This document shows, one piece after another, positions 24,600 to 33,963 of a stretch of DNA of 64,000 bases. Numbering within the stretch: position 1 is the stretch's first letter; each line of letters opens with the position of its first letter. The stretch spans positions 1 to 64,000 of the forward strand of contig JASCOA010000002.1 in NCBI GenBank assembly GCA_029959365.1. The letters are read 5' to 3'. This DNA is from Microbacteriaceae bacterium PS02343. GTDB taxonomy: Bacteria; Actinomycetota; Actinomycetes; Actinomycetales; Microbacteriaceae. Both the position numbers and the translations under genes were made by a program. The notes beneath the pieces are model-generated. The model was not told the origin of the DNA. It saw only the letters and a program-made list of their open reading frames with translations, and did not search any database.

Positions 24600-26638
24600 C
24601 AGCGGCCTCCCTCGTGGCCGTGCTGCTGCTCGGCGTGCTCGTGGCCGGCGTGCGCGCCGTGCGCCGCGCGGCCGTGGGCGCCGTGGTCGTGCGCGGCGTG
24701 GTCGTGGTGGCCGTGCGCGCCGTGGTCGTGCCCGCCCGCGGTGGGCGCCGCGCAGTGGTCCGACTCCGCGGCCGGCACGTCGAGCGAGGGGTTGCGGTCG
24801 AAGAAGCCGTCGGGCTCGAGGCGCATGCTGATCGTGTCGACCGGCATGATCGGCCACTGCTCGGGGCGCGGGAAGTGGTGCACGCCGAGCACGGGCCACA
24901 GCACGAGCCGCTCGTTCTCGAGCGAGCGGTCGGCGCGCTGCCAGACGTGCACGCCGTCGTCGCCGAGCTCGCCCTGGTTCGGGTACTCGCCGGCGATGAA
25001 GCGCTGCTCGGGGTCGAAGGCGCTCGCCCAGAGGTGCCGCCCCACGAAGGGCGCCTTGCGCTCGACCACCGCGCCGGGCTTGGCGTAGAGCTGGGCGGTG
25101 TTCTCGATCGCCAGGCGGTAGGCGGTGCTCTCGCCGTAGCGGTTCGTGGCGCTCTCGCTCTCGACGCGCCAGTGCAGCGCGCGGGCCGGGTCGGCGCGAC
25201 GGGCGCCGAGCGCTTCCGAGGCGATGGGGGTCTCGACCGCGATGACGGCGTTGCCGTAGGGGTTGAGCTCCTCATCCGGCTCCACCTCGGCGTGCACCTC
25301 GACGAGCCGGTTCAGGGGGCCGTCGATGGCGGTGTCGAGGCGCACCGCGAAGTAGTGCTGGTGCGTCGGGGCCTGCACGTTCGGCGCGACCAGGCGGCCG
25401 AAGCGCGGCTGCTCGCCGTCGGCGATGCCCGAGACCGACATGAGGCCGGTGAGCTTGATCTCGAGCTCGATCGAGCCGTCCTGATGCAGCGACCAGTAGA
25501 AGCCGTAGTCGTAGTTGGCGACCGTCGCGAAGCTCGAGATGACGAGCTTGCGGCTGCGGCGCACCTCGGCGCTGCCGGTGCGGGTGTTCACGTGCTTCCA
25601 GAGGATCGAGTCGTCCTCCTCGTGCAGGCAGATGCCGTTGGCGATGGTCTGCGCCTCGCCGTGGCCGTCGAGGTACTCCACGTCGAAGTAGCGGATCTCG
25701 CCGAGGCAGTCGCAGCCGAGCTCGAGGCTGGCCGTGAGCGGGCCGGCGCCGTACTCGCCCCAGTCGAAGAAGTTCTTGCGGTACGCGGTCGGGTCGCTGT
25801 CGAGGTACGGCACGTACATCTCGTTCACGGCGGCGCGCGCCAGCACGGGGCGCACGGCGTCGCCGTCGCGGTACGACACGTCGTGCAGCACGAGGCCCTC
25901 GCGATGGCTGAAGCCCACGCGGAAGGTCCAGTTCTGCCAGGTGACCAGGTGCCCGTCGATGGCGAAGCCGGGTCCATCGGCCTGCACGATGTCGAGCTTC
26001 GAGACCTCGCGGTCGGGGCCCCAGGTCCCGGCCGTGTAGACGCCGGTCTCGCTCGCCATCGGGATCACGCCGTGGTCCTCGATGCGGATCACCTCGAGGG
26101 TGTCGAGGTCGAGGATCGGCACGAGCCCGGCGACGGGGCGGGCGTAGCCGTTGTCCTCGGGGAACTCGCGGTACCAGACGGTGCCCCAGCTGAGGCGGCG
26201 GTCGGCGAGGTCCTCGGGCACGAAGCCGGTGATCGACTCGGGGTCGACCCAGACGAGCGAGGTGTCGGTGATACCGCGCAGGGCGAGCGCCTCCTTGAGG
26301 AGCGGGCTCTCGCGGGCCGCGCGGGCGATGAGGCGGGCCTCGTCGCTGGAGACGCCGGGGCGGCGGTGGTCCACATCCGACCACACCTCGACGACGGCCT
26401 CGCTGGCGGGGCCCGCGGTCCAGCCGCGCACCTCCCACGCGGCGTGCGCGTCGGGGTTCATCACGACGAGGCGCACCGGGCGGGGGCCGCCGGCCTGGGC
26501 GCCGCGCGCCTTCTCCTCGTCGAGCGCGATGCCCCAGAAGCGGGCGCGCTCGCCGATGCGGTCGCTCGCGCGCACGGCGGCGACGAAGGAGGCGATCTCG
26601 GCGGAGGTCAGCGGGTCGAGGGCGTGGGTGGTGCTCAT
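24599..26638 (-). CDS. Copper amine oxidase with His-rich tail
   Basis: A 679-residue quinoenzyme that oxidises a primary amine to aldehyde, ammonia and hydrogen peroxide. The precursor Tyr of topaquinone is Tyr376 (VANYDYG), the catalytic base is Asp292 (FFDWGEYGAG), and copper ligands are His426/His428 (THQHYFAVRLD) and a His at 587-588 (GVHHFPRPEQWPIMP). Length and layout match bacterial phenethylamine/histamine oxidases; no signal peptide is seen. Residues 637-675 are exceptional, with 15 His in 39 residues in HDHG/HAGHEH-like repeats after the normal C-terminus. This may store or deliver copper. The aldehyde made could go to the aldehyde dehydrogenase at 32.5-33.9 kb. Confidence 0.95.
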   Translation of the reverse strand: MSTTHALDPLTSAEIASFVAAVRASDRIGERARFWGIALDEEKARGAQAGGPRPVRLVVMNPDAHAAWEVRGWTAGPASEAVVEVWSDVDHRRPGVSSDEARLIARAARESPLLKEALALRGITDTSLVWVDPESITGFVPEDLADRRLSWGTVWYREFPEDNGYARPVAGLVPILDLDTLEVIRIEDHGVIPMASETGVYTAGTWGPDREVSKLDIVQADGPGFAIDGHLVTWQNWTFRVGFSHREGLVLHDVSYRDGDAVRPVLARAAVNEMYVPYLDSDPTAYRKNFFDWGEYGAGPLTASLELGCDCLGEIRYFDVEYLDGHGEAQTIANGICLHEEDDSILWKHVNTRTGSAEVRRSRKLVISSFATVANYDYGFYWSLHQDGSIELEIKLTGLMSVSGIADGEQPRFGRLVAPNVQAPTHQHYFAVRLDTAIDGPLNRLVEVHAEVEPDEELNPYGNAVIAVETPIASEALGARRADPARALHWRVESESATNRYGESTAYRLAIENTAQLYAKPGAVVERKAPFVGRHLWASAFDPEQRFIAGEYPNQGELGDDGVHVWQRADRSLENERLVLWPVLGVHHFPRPEQWPIMPVDTISMRLEPDGFFDRNPSLDVPAAESDHCAAPTAGGHDHGAHGHHDHAAHDHGAHGRAAHGAHAGHEHAEQQHGHEGGR

Positions 26639-26681
26639 GGTGCTCCTACGGGGTGACGGAGGGATGCGGTCGGTGGTCTGG

Positions 26682-28196
26682 TCAGGATGCGGCGAGCACG
26701 GCGGCGCGGCCGTCGGCGCGGGGATCGCTGGCCGCGTCGAGGCGGCCGTCGGCGTGCAGGCGCACGGTCTGCACGTGCCCGGCGTCGTCGATGAGGCCCT
26801 CGGCGAGCGCGACGGGCAGTCCGAGCGCGGTCGCCGCGGCGACCGCGGCCTCGGTACCGGGCTCGGCGACGAGGGTCATGACCGGGTGGCCGAGGTCGCG
26901 GGCGCCCACGACGAAGCGGGGCCGGCCGAGCGCGGTCTGCGGGTCGGCGTCGGCGTCGAGCAGCTCCGCGGCCAGCTGGGCGAGGATCCAGGGCTGGGCG
27001 CTGCCGCCCTGGCAGCCCAGGCCGAGCACGAGCGCGTCGGTCTCGGCGATGACGGGCAGCAGCGTGTGCGGCGGCCGCAGGCCGGGGCCGATGCGGGCCG
27101 GGTGGGCCGGGTCGGTGCTGAACGCCGAGCCGCGGTTGTGCAGCACGACGCCGGTGCCGGGGTCGAGGATGCCGGAGCCGAAGAGCTGGTAGACGCTCTG
27201 GATGAGCACCACGACCGTGCCGTCGTCGCCCGCCGCGGTGACCGCGACGGTGTCGCCGAGCGCCCGGCCGGCGCGCGGCAGCTGGCCGTCGGCGCGGCGG
27301 CCGCGCGGGTCGAGCATCGCGTCGACGTCGATGGCGCCGCCGCGGGGGTCGCCGAGCTGCGCCTGCCGGGTGAGCGCGGCCTCGTGCATGGCGGCGACGA
27401 GCTCGGCCGGGTCGCCGTCGAGCGCTTCGGGCAGGATGCCGAGCAGCACCACGCCCTGGGTGGGCGGGGGTGCCACCCAGAGCCGCAGGCCGTCGCGCTC
27501 GGCCACCATGGGCTCCACCCGCTCGGCGACGTGCGCGGCGAAGTCGGCCTCGGTGTGGCTGCCGCCCAGCTCGCGCAGGCGGGCGCTGATCGAGGCGGGG
27601 ATGCGTCCGGCGTACATGGCGCCCGGGTCTGCGGCGAGCTCGGCGAGCGTCTCGGCGAGCGCGGGCTGCACGATGCGGTCGCCCTCGCCCTTGAGGCCTC
27701 CGGCGCCGTCGCCGAAGACGCCCCGCATGCCCTCGTCGGCCTGCAGCTCCTGCTCGCGGATCGCGATGGCGCGGGCGAGGCCGGCCGTGACGGGGTAGCC
27801 TTCGGCGGCCAAGCGCGAGGCGCGCTCGAGCGGTGCGGCGAGCCCGAGCACGCCGCCGAGCTCGGCGATGGCGCGCCAACCGGCCACCGCGCCGGGGACG
27901 GTGACGGTCTGCGGGCCCTGCTTGGGCATCCGCTCCTCCCCCACCAGCGCCGCGACGTCGACGCCCGCGGGCGCCGCGCCGGCCGACACGATGGCGGTGA
28001 CGCCCCGCCCCGGCCGCTTGACCAGCGCGATGAGGTCGCCGCCGAGCCCGCACTGGTGCGGGTAGACGACGGTGAGCGCGGCCGCCGCGGCGAGGGCGGC
28101 GTCGATCGCGTCGCCGCCGGCGGCCACGGCCTCGGAGGCGGCGTCGACGGCGGCCGGATGCGGGGCGGCGACGGCGATGCGGGCGGTGCGGGTCAT
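26682..28196 (-). CDS. Gamma-glutamyltransferase-family protein
   Basis: A 504-residue Ntn-type hydrolase that should form or cleave gamma-glutamyl amides. Family features are NH2-terminal HPAAVDAASEAVAAGGDAIDAALAAAAALTVVYPHQCGLGGD, the TVPGAVAGW block and C-terminal LGLGCQGGSAQPW. Thr316 in LGDTVAVTAADDG-like context is the likely nucleophile released by self-cleavage; the usual T-T-H-x-S motif is relaxed here, so activity is not certain. No signal peptide is seen, whereas most bacterial homologues are exported, so this may be a cytoplasmic variant acting on gamma-glutamylated amines. ATG 28196 overlaps the flavoprotein stop. Confidence 0.88.
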   Translation of the reverse strand: MTRTARIAVAAPHPAAVDAASEAVAAGGDAIDAALAAAAALTVVYPHQCGLGGDLIALVKRPGRGVTAIVSAGAAPAGVDVAALVGEERMPKQGPQTVTVPGAVAGWRAIAELGGVLGLAAPLERASRLAAEGYPVTAGLARAIAIREQELQADEGMRGVFGDGAGGLKGEGDRIVQPALAETLAELAADPGAMYAGRIPASISARLRELGGSHTEADFAAHVAERVEPMVAERDGLRLWVAPPPTQGVVLLGILPEALDGDPAELVAAMHEAALTRQAQLGDPRGGAIDVDAMLDPRGRRADGQLPRAGRALGDTVAVTAAGDDGTVVVLIQSVYQLFGSGILDPGTGVVLHNRGSAFSTDPAHPARIGPGLRPPHTLLPVIAETDALVLGLGCQGGSAQPWILAQLAAELLDADADPQTALGRPRFVVGARDLGHPVMTLVAEPGTEAAVAAATALGLPVALAEGLIDDAGHVQTVRLHADGRLDAASDPRADGRAAVLAAS

Positions 28197-29290
28197 GCGG
28201 TGCGCTCCAGGATGCGGCTCGGGCTGAGGAAGGCGAGGTCGGGCCGCTCGACGCCGGTCACCAGATCGGCGACCGCCTCGCCGATGGCGGGGCCGAACTT
28301 GAAGCCGTGCCCGGAGCAGGCCGAGGCCGCGATGACCTCGGGAGCGCCGGGCAGGGCGCCGACGACGAAGCGCTTGTCGGGCGTCATCGTGTACAGGCAC
28401 GCGACGGCCTCGCCGCCCGCCGTGTCGATGCCGGGCACGAAGCGGCGCAGCAGCGCGGCGAGCGCCTCGGCCTCCTCGGCGGTGGGCGGGGCGACCGGCG
28501 TCTCCGGGTCCCAGACCGGCCCCGCGTCGATGCCGATCTTCGCGCCCGATCCGGCGGCCTCGGGCAGGCCGAAGACGAGCCCCTCGGGCAGGTCGGCCGA
28601 GAAGCAGCCGAGCGAGTCGGGCTGCGCGATCGCCTGGCCGGCGGGGGCGGTGAAGGTGAGGATGCGCCAGACCTCGAAGAAGCCCTCGGCGCCGGGCAGC
28701 AGGCGCGACGCCCAGGGCCCGCCGGCCAGCACGAGCCGACGCGCGCGCACCTCGCCGCGGTCGGTGCGCAGGGTGACGACGCCGTCGGCGACGGACCAGT
28801 CGAGCACGGTCTCCTCGAAGCGCAGCTCGGCGCCGGCCCGGGCCGCCGCGCGCTGCGCGAAGGCCAGCGCCCGTGAGGCCTCGAGCACGCCGGCGTCGGG
28901 GTCGTGCACGGCGCCGTAGCCCTCGGGCAGGCGCAGCGACGGGGCGATGGAGGCCTGCTCGACGGCGGAGGCCTCGGCGCTGCGGCCGCCCTGCATGGTG
29001 CCGTCGCCGCGGTGGCCGTAGAGCCCGCCGGTCGGGTGCAGGAACGGCGCGCCGTCGGCGGCGCCCCAGCGCTCCCATCCTGCGTAGGCGCGCTCGACGA
29101 GCGGGTTCCAGACGGGGTTCGGGTAGGCGCGGCGGATCATGCGGGTGGCTCCGTGCGAGGAGCCGCGGGCGTGGCCGGCCGCGAAGCGCTCGACGCCCAC
29201 GACGTCGAGGCCGCGGGTCGCCAGCTCGTACACCGCGGCCGAGCCGTGCACACCGAGCCCGAGCACGACGGCGTCGTGCACGGCGCTCAT
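28193..29290 (-). CDS. FAD-dependent oxidase, monomeric sarcosine oxidase-like
   Basis: A 365-residue flavoprotein. Residues 6-35 form the dinucleotide fold (AVVLGLGVHGSAAVYELATRGLDVVGVER), SSHGATRMIRRAY (44-56) is the conserved active-site arm, Cys298 in CLYTMTPDKRFV is the residue that holds FAD covalently in sarcosine and N-methyltryptophan oxidases, and SGHGFKFGPAIGE closes the fold. It should oxidise a secondary amine or N-methyl amino acid, giving hydrogen peroxide. ATG 29290 overlaps the PLP-enzyme stop (ATGA). Confidence 0.92.
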   Translation of the reverse strand: MSAVHDAVVLGLGVHGSAAVYELATRGLDVVGVERFAAGHARGSSHGATRMIRRAYPNPVWNPLVERAYAGWERWGAADGAPFLHPTGGLYGHRGDGTMQGGRSAEASAVEQASIAPSLRLPEGYGAVHDPDAGVLEASRALAFAQRAAARAGAELRFEETVLDWSVADGVVTLRTDRGEVRARRLVLAGGPWASRLLPGAEGFFEVWRILTFTAPAGQAIAQPDSLGCFSADLPEGLVFGLPEAAGSGAKIGIDAGPVWDPETPVAPPTAEEAEALAALLRRFVPGIDTAGGEAVACLYTMTPDKRFVVGALPGAPEVIAASACSGHGFKFGPAIGEAVADLVTGVERPDLAFLSPSRILERTA

Positions 29291-30528
29291 CGGCGGGCCT
29301 CCGCGGCGAGCTCCTCGACGCGCGCGATCAGCGCGGCCTCGTCGGAGTCGTCGTTGTAGACGTGCGGCGAGACGCGCACGACGCTCGGGAGGCCGCGCTC
29401 GCCGAGGTCCCACTGCGCGTGGCTGGCCGGGATGGCGATGGTGTCGATGCGGGCGGCGCGCAGCCCGGCCGAGAACTCGCGGCCGACCGCGCCCTCCACC
29501 GAGAAGGTGACGATGCCGGAGGCGGATGCGGGCGGGTCGGCGATCGTCACGCCGGCGATGCCGGCGAGCCGCTCGCGCAGCCGCGCGGCGAGTCCGACGA
29601 GGTGCGCCTCCGTCTCCGCGAGGCCGCGGTCGACGGCCTCGCGCAGCGCCACGCCGAGGCCCAGGCGCGCGGCGACCGAGCTCTCCCACGTCTCGAGCTG
29701 GCGGGCTCCGCCGTCCATGGTCCACTCCTCCGGGCCGGTCCACACCGAGCCTCGCACGTCCGGCGCCCAGGCGCCGATGCCGTCGAGCGCGCCGCGGCGC
29801 AGGTAGGCGAAGCCGGTGCCTCGGGGGCCGCGCAGGAACTTGCGGCCGGTGGTCACGAGGGCGTCGCAGGCGATGGCCCGCACGTCGACGTCGATCTGCC
29901 CGATCGACTGGGTGGCGTCGAGCACGCTCAGCGCTCCGTGCGCGCGGGCCAGCCGGCCGATCGCGGCGACGGGCTCGACGAGTCCCGACGAGGTGGGCAC
30001 GTGCACCGAGCTGACCACGACCCGACCGCTCGCCGTCGCGAGCGCCCGCTCCAGGGCGTCGAGGTCAATCGCCCCGCTGGCGTCGTTCGGCACGACCACG
30101 AGGTTCACGCCGTCGTGCCGCTGCAGGGCGAGCAGGCGCAGCGCCTGGCTCACGTAGCTCGAGCGCGGGGCGATCACGGTGTCGCCCTCGCCGAGGCGCA
30201 GGGCGTCGAAGAGGCCGCGCAGACCGCTCGTGGCGCTGTCGAAGAGGGCGATCTCGTCCGCATCCGCTCCGACGACCGCGGCGGCGGCCTCGTAGACGCC
30301 CGTGATCTCGTCGACGACCGCGTTGGCGGCCTCGTAGCCGCCCGAGCGCTGCTCCAGGCGGAGGTGGTCGATCATGCGGGCCACGACCGCGTCGCTCATG
30401 AGCCCGGCGCCGGCGGCGTTGAAGTAGTGCCGTGCGGAGGCGCCGAGGGTGCGGGCGCGCTCGGCGGCCACGTCGATCGACGTCGCGGCGGGGGCGGTCG
30501 GCGGGGCGCCGTCGAGGCCGATCGTCAT
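29287..30528 (-). CDS. Class V PLP enzyme (cysteine desulfurase/lyase-like)
   Basis: A 413-residue PLP-dependent enzyme of the class V aminotransferase fold. The cofactor Lys is in VTTGRKFLRGPRGTGFAYLRRG, the Asp contacting the pyridine nitrogen in LSVLDATQSIGQIDVD, and the His stacking on PLP in VVVSSVHVPTSSGLV. The HYFNAAGAGLMSD start and GRKFLRGPRGTGF block are closest to hercynylcysteine sulfoxide lyase and isopenicillin-N-epimerase-like proteins. It is the first gene of the five-gene amine operon. Transaminase, lyase or epimerase activity are all possible. Confidence 0.88.
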   Translation of the reverse strand: MTIGLDGAPPTAPAATSIDVAAERARTLGASARHYFNAAGAGLMSDAVVARMIDHLRLEQRSGGYEAANAVVDEITGVYEAAAAVVGADADEIALFDSATSGLRGLFDALRLGEGDTVIAPRSSYVSQALRLLALQRHDGVNLVVVPNDASGAIDLDALERALATASGRVVVSSVHVPTSSGLVEPVAAIGRLARAHGALSVLDATQSIGQIDVDVRAIACDALVTTGRKFLRGPRGTGFAYLRRGALDGIGAWAPDVRGSVWTGPEEWTMDGGARQLETWESSVAARLGLGVALREAVDRGLAETEAHLVGLAARLRERLAGIAGVTIADPPASASGIVTFSVEGAVGREFSAGLRAARIDTIAIPASHAQWDLGERGLPSVVRVSPHVYNDDSDEAALIARVEELAAEARR

Positions 30529-30590
30529 GTGGCGGTGCCCTCCATCGGGGAGCGGCGAGCGCTCCGGTTAATGCATCCGATCCTAACTGA

Positions 30591-30602
30591 GTTGTATCCA
30601 AT
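30591..30602. promoter_or_regulatory. GntR-regulon operator in the divergent amine-operon/RidA gap
   Basis: GTTGTATCCAAT, which is ATTGGATACAAC on the minus strand and matches the consensus in 11 of 12 positions. It lies 63 bases from the PLP-enzyme start and 85 from the RidA start, able to control both directions. A weaker CTTGGATGCAG-like copy lies near 30638. Confidence 0.7.
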
Positions 30603-30686
30603 TTGGCCACCATCGCATTCATTACGCCCTCCGCATGCTTGGATGCAGAGGCACCGCGAATGGATGCACGCACGAGAGAGGCCCCC

Positions 30687-31193
30687 ATGACCCACTCCGC
30701 CGAGGCCCGCGCCCGAGAGCTCGGGCTGGTCATCCCCGACTACGCGAACCCGCCCTACGGAGGCCGCTACGGCTCGTCACTCAAGGCCTTCCACCGCACG
30801 GGCGACCTGCTCGAGCTCAGCGGGCTCACGCCCGAGGGTCGCGACGGCGTGCTGCTGCACCCCGGCGCCGTCGGCACCGACGTCACCCTCGAGCAGGCGC
30901 AGGAGGCCGCGCGCTTCACCGCCGTCAACGCCCTCGGCATGATCCGGTACGCCCTCGGCTCGCTCGACGAGGTCGTCGCGCTCTCGCGCGGGCTCTGCTT
31001 CGTGCTCTGCGCGCCCGGCTTCGAGCGCCTCAACGAGGTCTCCAACGCGGCGAGCGACCTCTTCCTCGACGTCTTCGGGCCGGATGCGGGCCGGATGGGA
31101 CGCGCCTCCATCGGCGCCACCGCCCTCTCGCGCAGCGCCTGCTTCGAGCTGTGGCTCAGCCTGGAGTGCCGGCCGGCCCGAGCCGCGGAGTGA
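30687..31193 (+). CDS. RidA/YjgF-family protein
   Basis: A 168-residue member of the Rid family, longer than the usual ~130. Rid proteins hydrolyse reactive enamine/imine intermediates made by PLP enzymes and amine oxidases, and so release ammonia. The family fold is visible in LLELSGLTPEGRDGV, the QAQEAARFTAVNALGMIRYALGSLDEVVAL helix-strand and the closing GRASIGATALSRSACFELWLSLE. ATG 30687 follows AGAGAGG. The gene faces the amine operon across a shared operator, a setting where imine scavenging makes sense. Confidence 0.88.
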   Translation: MTHSAEARARELGLVIPDYANPPYGGRYGSSLKAFHRTGDLLELSGLTPEGRDGVLLHPGAVGTDVTLEQAQEAARFTAVNALGMIRYALGSLDEVVALSRGLCFVLCAPGFERLNEVSNAASDLFLDVFGPDAGRMGRASIGATALSRSACFELWLSLECRPARAAE

Positions 31194-32443
31194 GACCGCT
31201 CGCCGACGCCGGCACCCGCGGCGCGGCGTTCTGGCTCATCGTCGCCGGCTCCACCGCCGGGCACGTCGTCAACGCGGGCACCGCGCCCGCCGTCGCCCGG
31301 CTCGCGCAGGGACCGCTCGGCGGCGACGCCGCGCTGGCCGGCCTGCTGGTGTCGCTCGCCGCCATCGCCTCGATCGCGGCCATGCCGATCGCCGGAGCGC
31401 TGGCCGACCGGCTGGGGGCGCGGCGCGTGCTGCTCGCCGCCGGGCTGCTCAGCGCGATCGGGCTCGTGGCGGTGCTGCTCGCGGCGGGCGCCGCGCGCCC
31501 TCCGTCGAGTTCCGGCACCGTCGAGGCGCCCGTGCTCGCACTGGCCGCCGGTCGCATCGTCTTCGGGGCCGGCAACGCGGCCGTGGCCACGGCCCTCACC
31601 GCCTGGGTCGTCGCCGAGGCGCCGCGTCGCGAACGCGGCCGCGCGCTCGGGCTCTTCGGCCTCAGCGTGTGGGTCGGCCTCGCGCTGGGGCCGGTGCTCG
31701 GCGAGAACCTCGAGCAGGTCGCCGGGTCGAGCGGCATCTGGTCCGGCGCCATCGCGCTGCAGCTGCTCGGCGTCGCGGCCGCGTCCTTCGCGCGCGACGG
31801 GCGCGCGTCGGCGCACCCGCCCGCGTCGCGCATCCGCTCGCAGCGCACCCCCTTCGCCCGCCACCTCGCCCGCCCCGGAGCCGTCGGCTTCACCGCCTGG
31901 GCGGCGGAGGGCTTCATGATCGCCTTCCTGATCCAGCACCTCGTGCGGCAGGGCCTCGACGCGCAGGGCCTGCTCGGCGCCGCCAACGTCTTCACCGTCT
32001 TCGCGGGCAGCGTCATCGCCGTGCGCCTGCTGCTCGGCGGCCTGCCCGACCGGCTCGGACCGGTCGTCACGGCCCGCATCGCGCTCGTGGTGCTGGCGCT
32101 CGGGCTCGCGGTGCTGGCGATCGCCGACGGCTTCGCGCTCGCCGCGCTCGGCGCCGCGCTCATCGGCGCCGGCTACTCGCCGCTCTTCCCGGCGCTCACC
32201 CTGCTCGCCACCGGGGAGCTGCCGGCGCACCGCCGCTCGGCGGGCGTCGGGGTCTTCTCGGCGCTCACCAGCGCGGGCTACGCCGCGGGCTCGCTGCTGG
32301 GCGGCCTGCTCGTGGCGGCCGCCGACGAGACGGCCGCGCTGCTCGTGCTCGCCGCCGCCCAGCTGCTGGTGCTGCCGCTGCTGCGCCGCACGCGCGGCGG
32401 CGGCGTGCCGGAGGCTCCGACGACCGAGCCGCCGCCCCTCTGA
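31190..32443 (+). CDS. MFS transporter
   Basis: A 417-residue major-facilitator protein with 12 membrane segments. The motif-A loop is GALADRLGARRVLLAAG, repeated in weaker form as GGLPDRLGPVVTARI in the second half. A loop of about 35 residues rich in Arg, Ser and Pro joins the halves. GTG 31190 overlaps the RidA stop (GTGA), so both are made together. It may import the pathway substrate or export a toxic intermediate; nothing in sequence decides this. Confidence 0.88.
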   Translation: MRPLADAGTRGAAFWLIVAGSTAGHVVNAGTAPAVARLAQGPLGGDAALAGLLVSLAAIASIAAMPIAGALADRLGARRVLLAAGLLSAIGLVAVLLAAGAARPPSSSGTVEAPVLALAAGRIVFGAGNAAVATALTAWVVAEAPRRERGRALGLFGLSVWVGLALGPVLGENLEQVAGSSGIWSGAIALQLLGVAAASFARDGRASAHPPASRIRSQRTPFARHLARPGAVGFTAWAAEGFMIAFLIQHLVRQGLDAQGLLGAANVFTVFAGSVIAVRLLLGGLPDRLGPVVTARIALVVLALGLAVLAIADGFALAALGAALIGAGYSPLFPALTLLATGELPAHRRSAGVGVFSALTSAGYAAGSLLGGLLVAAADETAALLVLAAAQLLVLPLLRRTRGGGVPEAPTTEPPPL

Positions 32444-32458
32444 GCCGGGCGTCCGACC

Positions 32459-33913
32459 TCAGAGCGCGATGACCACGCTCTTCGGCTCGCAGAACGCCCG
32501 CAGCGCCTCCTCGCCGAGGTCGCGACCCAGGCCCGACTCCCCCACGCCGCCGAAGCTGAGCGCGGGGTCGAAGACGTTGTACGTGTTCACCCAGACGGTG
32601 CCGGCGCGCAGGCGCTGCCCCATCCGGTGGGCGCGGGCGAGGTCCTTGGTCCAGACGCCGGCGGCCAAGCCGTAGCGCTGGTCGTTGGCGATGGCGACCG
32701 CCTCGTCCTCGTCGCCGAAGGGGATGATGCCCACGACCGGCCCGAAGATCTCCTCGCGCGCGATCGTCATGTCGTTGGTCACCCCGGTGAACAGCGTCGG
32801 CTCCACGTAGTAGCCGGGGCGGTCGGGCACGCCGCCGCCGACGAGCACCGTGGCGCCCTCGGCCTGCCCGGCGGCGATCCAGCCGAGCACCTGCCCGCGC
32901 TGCTCCTCCGAGACGAGCGGTCCGACGGTCACGCCGCCGGCGAGGCCGTCGCCGAGCGCGACCTTGCGCACGGCCTCGGCGAGCCGCTCGGTGGCCTGCT
33001 CGAGGATCGAGCGCTGCACGAGCAGGCGGCTGCCCGCGGTGCACATCTGACCCGAGTGGCCGAAGCTGGCGCGCATCGCGGTGAGCACCACGGCGTCGAG
33101 GTCCGCGTCCTCGAACACGATGTTGGGGCTCTTGCCGCCGAGCTCGAGGGTGAGCCGCTTGAAGTCGCCGCTGGCCGCGGTCATGACCTTGCGACCCACG
33201 TCGGTGCTGCCGGTGAAGGAGACCTTGGCCACATCCGGATGCGCGGTGAGCGCGGCGCCGACGCGCCCGTCGCCGGTCAGCACGTTCACGACGCCGGCGG
33301 GCACGCCGGCCTCCTCGCAGATCGCGGCGACGCGCAGCATGGTGAGCGGGGTCTGCTCGGCCGGCTTGACGACGACGGCGCAGCCCGCGGCGAGCGCCGG
33401 CGCGAGCTTGAAGGCGCCGGTCATGATTGGGAAGTTCCAGGGCAGGATCAGCGCGGCCACGCCGACCGGCTCGAGCGTCGTGTACACGTGGTGCTGCCCG
33501 CCGTCGATCGGCACGACGGTGCCGGTCAGCCGCGACGGCGCCCCGGCGTAGTACCGGAACACCCGCGCCGCAGTGGCGGTGTCGGCGCGGGAGCGTTCGA
33601 TGGGCTTGCCGTTGTCACGGGTCTCGAGCACGGCCAGCTCCTCGAGGCGCTCCTCGATGAGGTCGGCCACGCGGTGCAGCACGCGCGAGCGGTCGTGCGG
33701 GCTCATGCCGCTCCAGCGCCGATCGTCGTGCGCGCGCTTCGCCGCGGCGACGGCGGCATCGATCTCGGCGGCGCCGGCCTGCGGCACCCGCGTGATCAGC
33801 CGCTCGGTGGCGGGGTCGATCACGTCGAGCAGCTCGGCGCCCTCCGGCGCGAGCCACACGCCGTCGACGAGGTAGGGCTCGAGGTCGGCGAGCGGGGCGA
33901 GCTGATCTCTCAC
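32459..33913 (-). CDS. NAD(P)-dependent aldehyde dehydrogenase
   Basis: A 484-residue enzyme that oxidises an aldehyde to the acid. Active-site residues are Asn160 (LPWNFP), Glu257 (LTLELGGKSPN) and nucleophile Cys291 (GHSGQMCTAGSR). The NAD-binding GxTxxG is FTGSTDVG. GTG 33913 follows GGAGG by five bases; the frame runs on upstream without a better start. Overall it is closest to betaine- and gamma-aminobutyraldehyde-type dehydrogenases. It is downstream of the phosphotriesterase-like gene in one operon and is the natural consumer of aldehyde from the copper amine oxidase. Confidence 0.93.
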   Translation of the reverse strand: MRDQLAPLADLEPYLVDGVWLAPEGAELLDVIDPATERLITRVPQAGAAEIDAAVAAAKRAHDDRRWSGMSPHDRSRVLHRVADLIEERLEELAVLETRDNGKPIERSRADTATAARVFRYYAGAPSRLTGTVVPIDGGQHHVYTTLEPVGVAALILPWNFPIMTGAFKLAPALAAGCAVVVKPAEQTPLTMLRVAAICEEAGVPAGVVNVLTGDGRVGAALTAHPDVAKVSFTGSTDVGRKVMTAASGDFKRLTLELGGKSPNIVFEDADLDAVVLTAMRASFGHSGQMCTAGSRLLVQRSILEQATERLAEAVRKVALGDGLAGGVTVGPLVSEEQRGQVLGWIAAGQAEGATVLVGGGVPDRPGYYVEPTLFTGVTNDMTIAREEIFGPVVGIIPFGDEDEAVAIANDQRYGLAAGVWTKDLARAHRMGQRLRAGTVWVNTYNVFDPALSFGGVGESGLGRDLGEEALRAFCEPKSVVIAL

Positions 33914-33963
33914 GGGGTTCCTCCGGTTGGTACGAGAACGGTGCGAAGCGGATGCGGTCGCCG

